From the NCBI GenBank assembly GCA_963920525.1, contig OY986435.1, positions 265,857,299 to 265,921,298 on the forward strand: a stretch of DNA of 64,000 bases, given 5' to 3'. The translations under genes were made by a program, and so were the position numbers. This stretch comes from Dichetophora obliterata (taxonomy: Eukaryota; Arthropoda; Insecta; Diptera; Sciomyzidae). Shown one piece after another: positions 48,631 to 58,994 of this stretch. The notes under the pieces were generated by a model. It was not told the DNA's origin, made no database searches, and saw nothing but the letters and a program-made list of their open reading frames with translations. Each line of letters starts with the position of its first letter. Positions within the stretch are counted from its first letter, which is position 1.

Positions 48631-49092
48631 TTAACAAATCCACTTGGAAACACTGTGTGTAATAGCAGCAAAAGTATTCGTGATAAGCATGCTAGGAGCT
48701 CCTGCTTGTTGGGCGAGAACTATCGTATTGGCTATGGCCACGGTGGTCAGACACTTGTTGGCGAAGTATTTTGTTGCACCAAAGTTTGCTGCTGAATGCC
48801 AAAGTTAGCAGAACGAAAAGCAAGGTCGTAATATTTCCATTTTATTGAGCCGTAGAGGTGACTGCTGGTGTAGCTTGAGCCTGCGGTTGTGGAGCTGCAG
48901 TCAATGGTATTCCAGTAGTACTCGGAGCAGCAGCCATCACCTGCACTTGACGACCACCAGCTTCGTCTATTTCATTAGAAAAGTGTTAAAATATAATTGT
49001 TTTAACATTATACAATATTTTATTTAATATATTTCACAATTAAAAGTACTTACGTGCTGTTGCATGATACAAATCGTTCGTTTGAAAATTTT
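48631..49092 (-). CDS. candidate 3' end of an unknown gene, with two possible last exons
   Basis: Three exon-like segments on the minus strand. E1, 49,092-49,054, reads NFQTNDLYHATA and ends at the strong donor GTAAGT. E2, 48,966-48,842, follows an AG and reads EAGGRQVQVMAAAPSTTGIP..., Ala/Pro/Gln-rich, to a stop at 48,842. E3, 48,791-48,631, follows a textbook acceptor ('ctaac' branch-point-like, pyrimidines, 'cattcag') and reads ANFGATKYFANKCLTTVAIA..., a more hydrophobic tail, to a stop at 48,631. Both E2 and E3 start in the phase left by E1, so either could be the last exon. Exons further 5' would lie to the right and were not found before the big inverted-repeat element. The product is unrecognised, and the segments could also be gene debris. 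Confidence 0.4.
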
Positions 49093-49628
49093 CTAAATTG
49101 TGTGTACATCAAATTTATTTTTCTCATAAGAAAGAACAAGACAAAACAAGTATAACACAACGAAAATCATTTGTCTCTGTCTACCACACCAATAAGAGAA
49201 AACAGGGATGTACAACTAAATTGCTGCCTGTTAAATAATAGGTTTAATAACTAATAGTATTTTGTACCGCCATTTTAATAACAAAATACCATGCATTTGT
49301 GTTAGTGAATACAAAATTTTTTTGTGAATGTGTTAAAGTTTCGGTTAGGAGTGTCTTGCAGGGCAATACTTTCTTATACAAGTAATAAATAAGTATTATC
49401 AATCAATACTTTCTTATACAAGTAAAAGTAAATAAATTATAATAAACGTAATGTAATGTGACGGGACGTAAAGATCCGTGGAATTTGGATTTCTATGTTA
49501 CTTTACATTACGTCTTGTCAAAGAGCAACTGAACATTGAGCTTAGATTTGATTATTGCACTATTTTATATTGTTGAACTACGCTTTTTGTTGAGTGTTCG
49601 TTATAAATGTGATAATTCTATATATCCA
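49093..49628. other. no gene seen; short repeats
   Basis: Holds a direct repeat 'caatactttcttatacaagt' (49,363 and 49,404) and a 67-bp hairpin-like unit with 'acgtaatgtaa' ends (49,446-49,512), related to 'ttactttacattacgtc' at 58,832 on the far side of the large element. Confidence 0.5.
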
Positions 49629-50230
49629 TTAGAGTGGGTCAAAAAAATCAATTATTTTTTTTAAAGTGACACGGAAAAATGGGTTGCTAGACACCTTAAA
49701 AAAATTCTCACCAAATATGAGCTCTTAACTTTAATAGGAAGTCCAATAGAAAAAATTCATACCTCATCATTAATTGATTGTACAGACAAATGTTTTCCAA
49801 GAATTTTGTAGGAAATTTAATGCTCTACAAAAAAGGTATTCCATATATTTTCCGTAAACCTCACCATTTGAATGATCTTGAAGATTAAAGTTTGATTATT
49901 TTAAGACATATTTCATTTTTGTTTATGAATTTTATAACTCGACAATAAATGACTATTATAAAATGCGCAATACCAATTTTTGTATTAAATTAACTACTCT
50001 ATAAAAATGGTATCCTATGTTTTGGCGATTAAATTAAGCGTTCAAAATATATTCAAAATCAAACTTTCATGTATACTGATTCAAAAAGTTTTTGATAAGA
50101 TAATCTAAAAATTTTAACTTAATTTATAAGTTTTGAGAAAATTTACACGAATTTTAGTTTTTATCAACCGCGAAACTTCAAAATAGTTTTCAAGCTTTTT
50201 TTATGTGTAAGTATCTTTGTCTGCATTTAA

Positions 50231-51552
50231 CCCTGGATAACCAATGTTAGTCGTTTCACTGCTCAATTTTTTGCTTACAGCCTTTTTTTCTCTCATCTGA
50301 TCGTGTTCTCTATCCATATTGTAGTAACCACTTTAGTTGTTAAGCTGCTCTCATTGCGTTAGGATGTATTTGCCTTTTTAATTGGATAGGGTGAGTCTTT
50401 TCATAAATGTAGTGTTAGTCGAAGCGACTAACATTGGCTTTAACGTAACTTTTTATACCCCCACGCGTATTGCGTAGGGGGTATATTAACTCTGTTACTC
50501 CGTTCGTAACGCTTATAAGGAGATATTTTTTTGATCAACATCAGCTCCTGAGTCGATTATGTCATGTCCGTCTGTCCGTCAATCCATCTGTCTGTCTGTC
50601 GACACGATTACAGACACAGTTTTTAAGCTATCACAATGAAATAAAAGATGTATGCTTATATTAAAAAAACGAAGATAAAATTCGGGAATGAGCAAAATCG
50701 GATGAACACCACGCCTACCTCCTATAAGAAGTGACTTTATCAAAACGGTATTTCTTAAAATGCCACAAAAATAAATATATGAACTTGGAATTTTGCACAT
50801 TAGCTTTGGAGTGAAATATTCACCACATATTTAAAATTTGTCAAAATTATATGAAAACCACGCCCACCTCACACACAAAGTGGCGTCGTTATAATACAAA
50901 CTTTAATAAATTCCAAAAAATTATGGTTTAAACTTGATATTTTACACATAAGCTTTGATAATTAGGATGAACTCTGAGTTTAAAATTTTGTATGTTTGGA
51001 TAGAAACCACGCCCCCTAAAAGAGGTGTCATCAACATTATACAACATTGACAACTTCGTATATACCAAAAAACGGATGTGGGGGTAATTTAAATTCGGTT
51101 CAGTCGAAGTTAATTCCTTTGTTGTAGGAATATAGTGTTTTGGTTATAAGTTTTTTATAGTGGTGCAGCGAGTTGTGTCTCTTGTGCTAAACAATTGATT
51201 TAAACTTTTTTATTTTAATAATAATAAATAACGCTTTATTCGTATAATAATAGAAAAGCCTTTTAAGTTTTTTATGCTTATTTACTTTATTTTTTTTTTC
51301 AATAATCTTATGTGGTATATCTCAAACTGATAAAATAAGTAGCTTATAAAAAAATGTAAAAAATAAAAAGAAACAAAGACCAATATTAATGTTGTTTTTA
51401 TTTCTAGTAGAATATACATAGGTTTTCCATTTTCAACAGCTTTTAATGTATTTTATGTACTAACAGCTCCTCTAAAACGAGTTTTGGAGCGTGTTAGTCG
51501 AATCGACTAACATTGGTTATAACGTATTAGAAATATGATTGGTTATCCAGGG
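50231..51552. mobile_element. piggyBac-like non-autonomous element with TTAA flanks
   Basis: TTAA at 50,227-50,230 and 51,553-51,556. Ends CCCTGGATAACCAAT on both sides (inverted). Subterminal near-palindromes 'gttagtcgaagcgactaac' (50,413) and 'gttagtcgaatcgactaac' (51,492), each followed by 'attgg'. TTAA target and CCC ends define piggyBac-type elements. A mini-me repeat has inserted at about 50,451. No transposase. Confidence 0.85.
50451..51121 (+). mobile_element. mini-me-like dipteran repeat, copy 1
   Basis: Starts with the hairpin 'tatacccccacgcgtattgc', whose inverted half is 'gtagggggtata', has 'catgtccgtctgtccgtc' and a (GTCT)n tract at 50,560-50,600, several 'accacgccYacctc' blocks, and ends 'gtgggggtaatttaaattcg'. 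This layout is known from many flies. No gene. Confidence 0.75.
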
Positions 51553-51719
51553 TTAAAAAATAAATTGTGCATTATTTATCGCTTAGTTAATTTCTTATTA
51601 ATAAAAAAAGCAAAGGTTTCATTATAAATATATTATGATATGTTTCAGTTTTAGAGAAAAAAATAACCGATTAGTTATAAAAAGTTTTTATTTCAATTTT
51701 CAAATGAGTTATTAATTTT

Positions 51720-51970
51720 CAAGCAATTGTTTGTTGCAAGTAGGGTAATTTTTTCGATGCTCTTTAACCACTTGCAATAAAATTTTATATTTCTCTTCGT
51801 TTTTTGTTAAGCATTTTGTTCATTTACTAATGCGACACCTCGCTCTGCCACATCATTAACAACTTTCAATTGTACGAAAATTCTTTATTTTCATTATAAC
51901 TATCATCAGTAGACCATAAATCAATATTTTTGTCAAGACAATCTTACGGCAGATCAAAGAGCTCAAAAAG
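51720..51970 (-). pseudogene. tail of an unnamed insect transposase-like protein, frameshifted
   Basis: The minus strand reads 'FVQLKVVNDVAERGVALVNE', then after one frameshift 'LTKNEEKYKILLQVVKEHRK' and 'NYPTC'. I recall the pattern VVND.AERGV followed by EE....LLQVV..HR from repeated, transposon-like insect proteins, but cannot name the family. Upstream, 'DKNIDLWSTDDSYNE' reads in another frame. Its place inside the large inverted-repeat element makes it a candidate relic of that element's own transposase. Confidence 0.45.
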
Positions 51971-52034
51971 ACTTCTCAATGACTTTTTCAATGACTTCTC
52001 AATGACTTCTCAATGACTTTTCAATGACTTCTTA
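51966..52034 (+). repeat. short tandem repeat 'cttctcaatga'
   Basis: About five imperfect copies of an 11-15-base unit (cttctcaatgactttttcaa and variants). Confidence 0.85.
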
Positions 52035-52262
52035 GAAACAAAGTCACTTATGTGTTTTTGCAGAATTGAATCCAAATTTTTTTTATCAATTATAAATCTT
52101 CCCAGTAGCGGATGGAATATATTCCGAATATATGAAGCATAAATTACCTTGTAATGACCACTACTTCCGACTATATTGCCTTACTATGCATAAAAGGCCT
52201 TACATTTAACATTGAATGAGACAGGAGGTAAGTGATCGCCTCCCTTCAGCATTACCTAGAAG

Positions 52263-53271
52263 CAAAGATGTTAAATAATGATTAGATAATGCTAATGATT
52301 GCTAATTAACCTTCTTTTGTGAAATTCTCTAATTCATTAAACAATTAGAATTAGTTCAACTAATTCCCATTAGATAATTGAAATTTTTATTCCAATGGTA
52401 AAACTAATTGCAATTAGTTGCCATTAGCAAAAAAAATTTGTTTACCGTTACAATTAGGAATCTAATTGACTTGTGCTAATGCAATTAGATATTCAATTAG
52501 CTCGAATTAGAATCAATTATTTTGATATTTTCAAAAAAAAAGAAAACAAAAATATTCAAATCAGTAAATCAGATTACATTTTTTCAGAAGAAAGTACTGC
52601 TTCATTGTCAAAATTGACAGAGGAGGGTGAAAGCCTGCATTTTATTTCGAATTTGATGCATCAATATTTGAATGATAATGATAAAACTTCCAATATATGG
52701 TCCAAATATCCTACATTAAAGGAAATAGCACTGTTTTGCAACACACCGCTTACGTCTTCAGGCCCTTTGGAGCGACTATTTTCCTTTGCGGGCATTATTA
52801 ATAGTCCAAGGCGGGGTCGCTTGACGGACTTTTCTTATGAAAAGCTCGTATTGCTGAAAGCGAATGTACCCGGTCATTCTAGTTATTAAACAGTTAGTAC
52901 GTACGTTAAATAGGTGTGCATGTATGTAATATATGTAGTACATATTATGTACATAAGTAATACATATATGTGAGAAATTCATATTATGAATATTTTTGTT
53001 TTATTTTTTTTTAAAAATATCAAAATAATTGATTCTAATTCGAGCTAATTGAATATCTAATTGCATTAGCACAAGTCAATTAGATTCCTAATTGTAAAGG
53101 TAAACCAATTTTTTTTGCTAATGGCAACTAATTGCAATTAGTTTAACCATTGGAATAAAAATTTCAATTATCTAATGGGAATTAGTTGAAATAATTCTAA
53201 TTGTTTGATGAATTAGACAATATAAACTAATTGCATCAATTGCTAATTCTAATTGGAATTTAACATGTTTG
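52263..53271 (+). mobile_element. hAT foldback element with about 295-bp inverted arms
   Basis: Perfect 8-bp duplication CCTAGAAG at 52,255-52,262 and 53,272-53,279. Ends CAAAGATGTTAAAT and CAAACATGTTAAAT. The arms (52,263-52,557 and 52,979-53,271) are nearly identical over most of their length, for example 'gtgctaatgcaattagatat' in both. The loop of about 420 bp encodes the C-terminal tail of a hAT transposase. A hAT that has gained a second copy of one end by inverted duplication would look like this. Confidence 0.88.
52590..52889 (+). pseudogene. hAT transposase dimerisation tail (about 100 codons)
   Basis: Uninterrupted frame ending at 52,889. The hallmark hAT C-terminal dimerisation motif is present: 'IWSKYPTLKEIALFCNTPLT', 'GPLERLFSFAGIINSPRRGR', 'LVLLKANVPG'. 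In hAT transposases this segment mediates self-association and follows the last catalytic residue. The rest of the enzyme (BED finger, RNase H core) is missing, and the frame has no start of its own: the nearest ATG (52,473) is in the left arm. It may be passively carried, or could in principle make a tail-only peptide. Confidence 0.85.
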
Positions 53272-54005
53272 CCTAGAAGTTATGGAGTAACATACTACTT
53301 GTATTAAGTTATTCGGATATTTGCAAAATCACTGCATTACTTTTCCTTATATGCTACACTACAGGTAATGAGGTATGAGTTAATTACTTCTGCTACATGC
53401 ACACGCATTACTTTTTGAAGAAAGTAATGCTTTCTTACCTGGTAATTTATTCTGTATTAGTTCTATGGTAGCCACTGGCAAATCCGCTGCTGGGTTCTTG
53501 CTGTAGAATCTGTACTTTCGCGAGTTTTAACAGCTTCGACAATATTCTTCTTTATGTTTAATGAAACGGTATAATCAAAAAGTGATTTTTTTTAAATATT
53601 TTGAAAATAAAACTCAAATAATACTTATATTAATGACAAAAAATGAAATTTCTATGAAAGTCATATATTAAATTAAAATTTTTCGATTATCTAATTAAAA
53701 GCTCTTAAAATCAGTACACACGTGGGCGTCCGCAGGGGGAAGGGGGGACCTTGACCCCCCTAGGCAATGATTTTTTTTTATATATCTTCATATTAAATCA
53801 AAAAGGCCGTAAGTTTAAATTAAGAAATTTTAAGAGAAAATCAAAAAACTTTCTAAATTATAAGTTGCGCTTAAGCTTAGGGCTTTGAGAAATTTGTTAA
53901 TAAAAACGTCGGTTTTAGTTGTAGAAGTGTAAAATTTTGCGAAACATGTATTTTGATAAGATGCATCATAATCAGTCAAAAATTCGATTTTGAATTTTTT
54001 GTAAT

Positions 54006-54183
54006 TTATGGCTTTTTTGATTTCATGTGACGATATGTTCATTATGTATTTGAAATATTTTGAAAAGCATACAAAAGTACTTTTTTAGGTTAATTGATGG
54101 CTTTTTTGATTTCATATGACAATATTTTCATTATGTATTTAAAATATTTTGAAAAGAATACAAAAGTACTTTTTTAGGTTAAT
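54006..54183 (+). repeat. 89-bp tandem duplication
   Basis: 'cttttttgatttcat' starts at 54,012 and again at 54,101; the segment through 'gtacttttttaggttaat' is repeated with few differences. Confidence 0.85.
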
Positions 54184-54245
54184 TTATAAATAAAGCAGAG
54201 CCAAACCATTCATTTTCAAATAGTATGTTGTAACCGTTGCTGAAA

Positions 54246-54447
54246 GGCCGTGTTCATATAACGCGTTTTAGTCGCGATCGATCTCACTTTTTTTTTTTAT
54301 TTCAAACGATGCTGAAAAATACTGAATTTTGTAGGTATTGACATGCATTTATTGATTTAATATTCAGTATTTCTAAGCCGCGTTTGCGAAAAACAAATTG
54401 AGAGCGGTGTCGCAATCGCGACAAAAAAGAGTATTGTGAACATGGCC
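54246..54447. mobile_element. 202-bp MITE
   Basis: Inverted ends GGCCGTGTTCATATAACGCG and GGCCATGTTCACAATACTC, with 'gtcgcgat' repeated inverted further in. No clear target duplication. The end type recalls PIF/Harbinger MITEs. Confidence 0.7.
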
Positions 54448-54504
54448 TAATAAGTTACGATACCATTTTATTTACCTTTGTTTCACAAAAACTTTTCAAT
54501 ACTT

Positions 54505-54900
54505 ATTCTTAAATTGAAAATTTGTTCGACGAATTTTATTCGTTATTTTCAGACACGAATAGAATTCGTAGAATGGACGTCGTTTGGCGCACATTTCAAA
54601 TATTTTATTCGTATTCGTACAAAAACAAATTTATATTTTACTTTACATTTACGAATGATCGTAATACCTAGTCACGAAAATTCCTTTTAATCACATTTCC
54701 TTATATTTGGTAATATTTCGACAAACCAGTCTGAACGATTTCAGTTGTAAATTTTTTAAACTCAACTAAAACTTCGTGCCTTTTACTAATAATGCGTACG
54801 GTTAACCTGCGAATGAATTGTTTTAGTAAATACTAAGAATGTAATGAAACAAATTACAATGAGAAATTGACGACTGTTTAGGAATGATATCCCTTATTAG
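54505..54900. repeat. dispersed repeat, copy B (related to 42.6-43.6 kb)
   Basis: Shares the ordered strings listed for copy A but lacks the tRNA-like insert. Confidence 0.6.
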
Positions 54901-56568
54901 TCGAAGATCATTCATCGCAGCAACAGAAAGCAAGGTGCATTTAATTCAATAAACTTTGACGATAAGCAAAATTTATGATTTAAAGTCATTGTAAACAAGC
55001 AGAAGACAAAGTAAATAAATTTAATTAAAAAAATTAAGGTTTTGCAAAAAGTCTGCTTATTTTTCTATCATAAAGATGATCCAATTTGGATTTTTTTTTA
55101 AATTTTTTCTAAGCTTAATAATATGATAAACAATTCTACAGCATTTAAATTTAAGAAATTTGCAGCGATTTAGGCGAGCGCAAAGCTTCTTATACAAAAG
55201 CGAAAGAAAAAATTAGGAAATTAATAAAGTGGGCCAATTTTGGATCAAGGACTAATTTTTTAAAAAACCTTATATCATATTAAGCAAACGATTTTACATT
55301 AGAATATGTTATAATCAAAAGTTTTTTATGACAAACGTAAATAGGAGACGCGATTTCAAACAATCATTTTATACTTTTTAAAATTCACGTTATATATCGG
55401 CACCCACCCAGTTTAAGAATTTTCTGGACTTTTTTCGCGTCACGTGCTTATATTAAACCAGGATTCAGAATCAAGCCTTGCAGGAGATTCTGGAATATGT
55501 TAAGAAAATGTATGAAACCTAAAACACATCTAATATTTCTATAGTTTCTTACTCGATTGTTGGAACTTGCAAGCTATGAGAACTGATTCATGATGGAAAA
55601 AGAAATAAGTCAGTTGAAGTCTATGCGGGAAACATTTCAAGAATAGCGACAACTCAAATTTTTAATTTTTGCTAATGATATGGCTTTTGACCTCCTAAAT
55701 CCGAATCTGAAAAATTTTAGTCCACTCGAAATTGGTTTAGGAGTTAAAGGCTTCCAAAGATAAAAAATGGCCTAAAAATTTAGTTTTTTTTTCAGTTTTT
55801 CAACAAAAAATATTGTTTAATATTAGCAAATTTTTGTATTCTAATTTTAAAAGTTGAAATCTTGGGGCTCGATAGTAATAAATGCGATTTCATTTAAGGA
55901 TATAGGCCTCACATTATTTAATTTTTTACACTGTTAATAATATTTGCTTTAGCAAAAAGTTACTGAAATGTATTACATGACAAAAAGAAATTAAATAAAA
56001 TTTTTAAATATTTCGGACATGATACGAGAAAGATTTTTATACCATCTTTAAAATTATATTAGATATTCTAATATGTACAAGCGTGTGTCAACCGGTGTTG
56101 TGTGCATATCATATTCACAAAATTAGTACCAATAATCGTAGTAAATAGCATAATATAGGTTACATTTTGTTTATGTTCATTCTAGATTCAATTATGCCTT
56201 CCCCCCTAGAGCAAATCCCGCAGACGCCCTTGAGTACACATGAAAGTTTGGTGATGAATATCTTTTGAACGCTTAATTTAATCGGCAAAACATATAATAC
56301 CATTTTTATAGAGCAGTTAACTTCCTACAAAAATTTGCATTGCGCATATTATAGTAGTCATTTATTGTCGAGTTAAACAAAAAATAAAATTCATAAACAA
56401 AAATTAAATATGTCTTAAAATAATCAAACTTAAATCTTCAATATCATTCAAATGGTGAGGTTTACGGAAAATATATGGAATACCTTTTTTGTAGAGCATT
56501 AAGTTTCCTACAAAATTCTTGGAAAACATTTTTCTGTACAATCAATTAATGATGAGGTATGCATTTTT

Positions 56569-57132
56569 ATACCCCCACGTTAAAATAACGTAATGGGGGT
56601 ATATTAATTTTGTCACTCCGTTTGTAACGCCGATAAGTAGGCGTGGTCGGTATAGAAAAGTATATATATTCCTGATCAGCATCACCTCCTGAGTCGATTT
56701 AGCCATGTCCGTCTGTCCATCTGTGTCCACGATAGTAGCCGTAATTTTTGAGCTATCATAACGAAATTCAAAATATAAGCTTTTTATACAAAAATGGAGG
56801 TCAAGTTCGAATCTGAGCAAACTCGGATGAAAACCACGCCTACCTCCCATACAAAGTGACTTAACCAAAACGGTAAGATCTCTTTAAATTCCAAAAAAAT
56901 CAATTTAATGACTTCAAATTTTGCACAGTGTCTTAGGTATTGCATATTTATCTTGAGTATTAAATTTTTTAAAAATCGGATGAAAACCACGCCTACACCC
57001 CATACAAAGTGACTTAACCAAAACGGGAAAATCTTTTTAAATATATTTAACAGTTTGCTTAAGACTTTATATATACTCTAATTCGGCCGTGGGGGTATTT
57101 TAACTTCGGCCCAGTCGAAGATAATTCCTTAC
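56569..57132 (+). mobile_element. mini-me-like repeat, copy 2
   Basis: Starts 'tatacccccacgttaaaata' and 'gggggtatatt', has 'agccatgtccgtctgtcc', two 'aaaaccacgcctac' blocks and ends 'cgtgggggtattttaacttc'. It is the same family and strand as copy 1, and splits the right arm of the large inverted-repeat element. Confidence 0.75.
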
Positions 57133-57186
57133 TAGTTTTTTCTATTATACTGAGAAAAAAACTGCGATGCGGAGCATCTTCCCGTT

Positions 57187-58606
57187 AAAGTTAAGAGCTC
57201 ATACAGAGCCAAAACAACCTAATAAAATAGAAGAAAACAAAAAAGATTTCTCCAAGAAGATTGTCTTACTAAAACCATAGAGAACATTTTATTAAAACTA
57301 TGAGCTTTTTTTATAAGGCAAACCACATAATTTTAAGAAGAATCATATTGTTTTTTGTAAGAACACTTTTTAAAACAATAAGAAAATCTTATCAAAACTT
57401 CTTGGTTGTTAAGAAGAAATCTTGTAGATTTGATAACATTTATTTTTGAAATTTAATAAGGACATATTATTAATTAAATAGGATTTCTTTTTAAATTTTA
57501 ATAAGGAAATATTTTTAAATCAAAATGGAATCTTATTAACCTTTTACCTAGAAATATACTTTTAATTGCCTGTAATATTAAATAAAAAAATATTTTGATG
57601 GCTTATTACAATTTATTAGGAAATAAAATTTGTATATGTATATATAAAATGCATCTGTTAAAACATAATTTCACAAAAGCCAACAAAAAAAATAAATTCA
57701 AAAGTTGTTGCATAAATAAGTTTTTTTAACTTAATAAACTAGTTAAATTGATTAATAATGAAACATAAAAATTTAGAAAAAACATATAACATTAATATTT
57801 TAGAAAAGTGCATTTTGGTTGTACTCAGTACTGTAAAATTAGTTAAGTGGACTTACGCTTTCAGAATTAAAAAATAACCCATGTAAGCAATTTTTTGTGT
57901 GAAATTTAGTATTCCAGCCTTAAATTTGACTTTGTCACCAAAATACCCGGCGCTGTCGAGGCCTTCTTTTGAAAGTGGCGACATCCTCAATCTCCATTTT
58001 TTGAAGAACCTCCTTCGAGTTTATTCCATAAATTTTAAGTAAAGTCGAAATTGAGTCACTCAAGCCCAACGACTGAAATATGGCTTGAGTTTCCAGAATT
58101 TCAGCCTCGTCAAAAACAAGTTCGGAAACATAAGTATCATTATCCATTATCACATATTTTTATTTTACTTTAAATAAAAAGCATATAAACTTCATGAATT
58201 TACTTCATGAATTACGTCTGAAAGCTAAAGCAAAGAATAAGTAGCATTTTCACCGTTACTACCTTCTTAAAAGGGTGTTTAAGAAGAAAATCTCATAAAA
58301 GCAGATCAAAAAGATTTTCTTATTAATTTAAGGTGGTCTCTTTTCAAACTTTTGAGAGTGAAAAAAGATTATCTTATTAAAGTAAAGTATTAATAGGATT
58401 ATCACATCATTTCATTCATTTAATAAGAAATCTTATTAAAAAATGGATAGTAGTTGCACATTTTTAATAAGATTTTCTCTAAGTAATTAAAAAGATTTCT
58501 CTATGAAAAATTCTTATTATTTGGTAGTATTAATAAAAAAACCTAATAAAATAGCTCAATTAGGTGATCTTATTGATTTATAGGGTGGTTTTTGGCTCTG
58601 TGTAGT
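57187..58606. mobile_element. 1.4-kb element with 'cagagccaaaa' ends
   Basis: The left end ACAGAGCCAAAACAACC and the inverted right end CACAGAGCCAAAAACCACC sit exactly where the right arm of the big element is interrupted ('aagagctcat' on one side, 'agttgttgagaattttt' on the other). Many 'tcttattaaa' motifs in both orientations lie inside. The superfamily is unclear; a TA or TGTA-type target cannot be fixed. Confidence 0.6.
57935..58147 (-). CDS. 71-codon protein with a SAM-like pattern, in the 1.4-kb element
   Basis: Starts ATG at 58,147 (MDNDTYVSEL). The region 'FQSLGLSDSISTLLKIYGIN' and 'EVLQKMEIEDVATF' has the spacing of a SAM-type helical domain (short LGL helix, then a D/E-rich turn and a final helix). 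SAM domains mediate protein-protein contact. It is short and lies within a mobile element, so it may be the first exon of a transposon protein or a leftover. The fold assignment is by eye only. Confidence 0.35.
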   Translation of the reverse strand: MDNDTYVSELVFDEAEILETQAIFQSLGLSDSISTLLKIYGINSKEVLQKMEIEDVATFKRRPRQRRVFW

Positions 58607-58994
58607 TGTTGAGAATTTTTTTAAGGTGTCTAGGAACCCATTTTTTCGTGTCACTTTAAAAAAAATAATTGATTTTTTTGGCCCACCCTCATATCCACGG
58701 CTATGGATGACGAAGTTTTAATTGAACTTCTACGGGAACGTACAATTATTTACGACGAACTAATGCCTATTATAATTGTTACGACGTTTTCTTACATTAC
58801 GTCCCGGCACGATGACGGTTGACAACATTTCGTTACTTTACATTACGTCTATTATAATTCGACCTTCAATCAGAAATTATTTGCTGCAAAATGCATGAGG
58901 TTCACTTCATTTTCTTTTCATAATAACAAAATGGTCAGCTCTTTTTGTATGATTGTTTTTTTATTTTTTTTTTATAAAAACCAAACGCATAGTA

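Larger units (their letters stand above)
53721..56232. mobile_element. 2.5-kb hAT-like element with 8-bp target duplication, eroded
   Basis: AGTACACA at 53,713-53,720 and 56,233-56,240. Ends CGTGGGCGTCCGCAGG and, inverted, CAAGGGCGTCTGCGGG. Excising it rejoins the right arm of the large inverted-repeat element, which confirms the edges. The inside is AT-rich with no convincing transposase; it contains a 202-bp MITE, an 89-bp tandem duplication and repeat copy B. Confidence 0.82.
49629..58690. mobile_element. large inverted-repeat DNA element, split by later insertions
   Basis: The left arm (49,629 to about 50,220) matches, inverted, a right arm broken into 58,690-58,607, about 57,190-57,133, 56,568-56,241 and about 53,720-53,600. 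Examples: 'gtgggtcaaaaaaatcaatt' against 'aattgatttttttggcccac'; 'ctcaccatttgaatgat' against 'atcattcaaatggtgag'; 'aaactttcatgta' against 'tacacatgaaagttt'. The gaps coincide with inserts described separately. The flanks share 'atatcca' (49,622 and 58,691), a possible old target duplication. Arms of about 600 bp are long; the superfamily is unclear. Confidence 0.75.

Noticed and set aside
48601..49027. plus-strand frames of 64 and 60 codons
   Set aside because: Opposite to exon-like minus-strand segments that have better splice and coding signals.
56542..56990. minus-strand frames of 108 and 68 codons
   Set aside because: They lie within the mini-me-like repeat and repeat its text.
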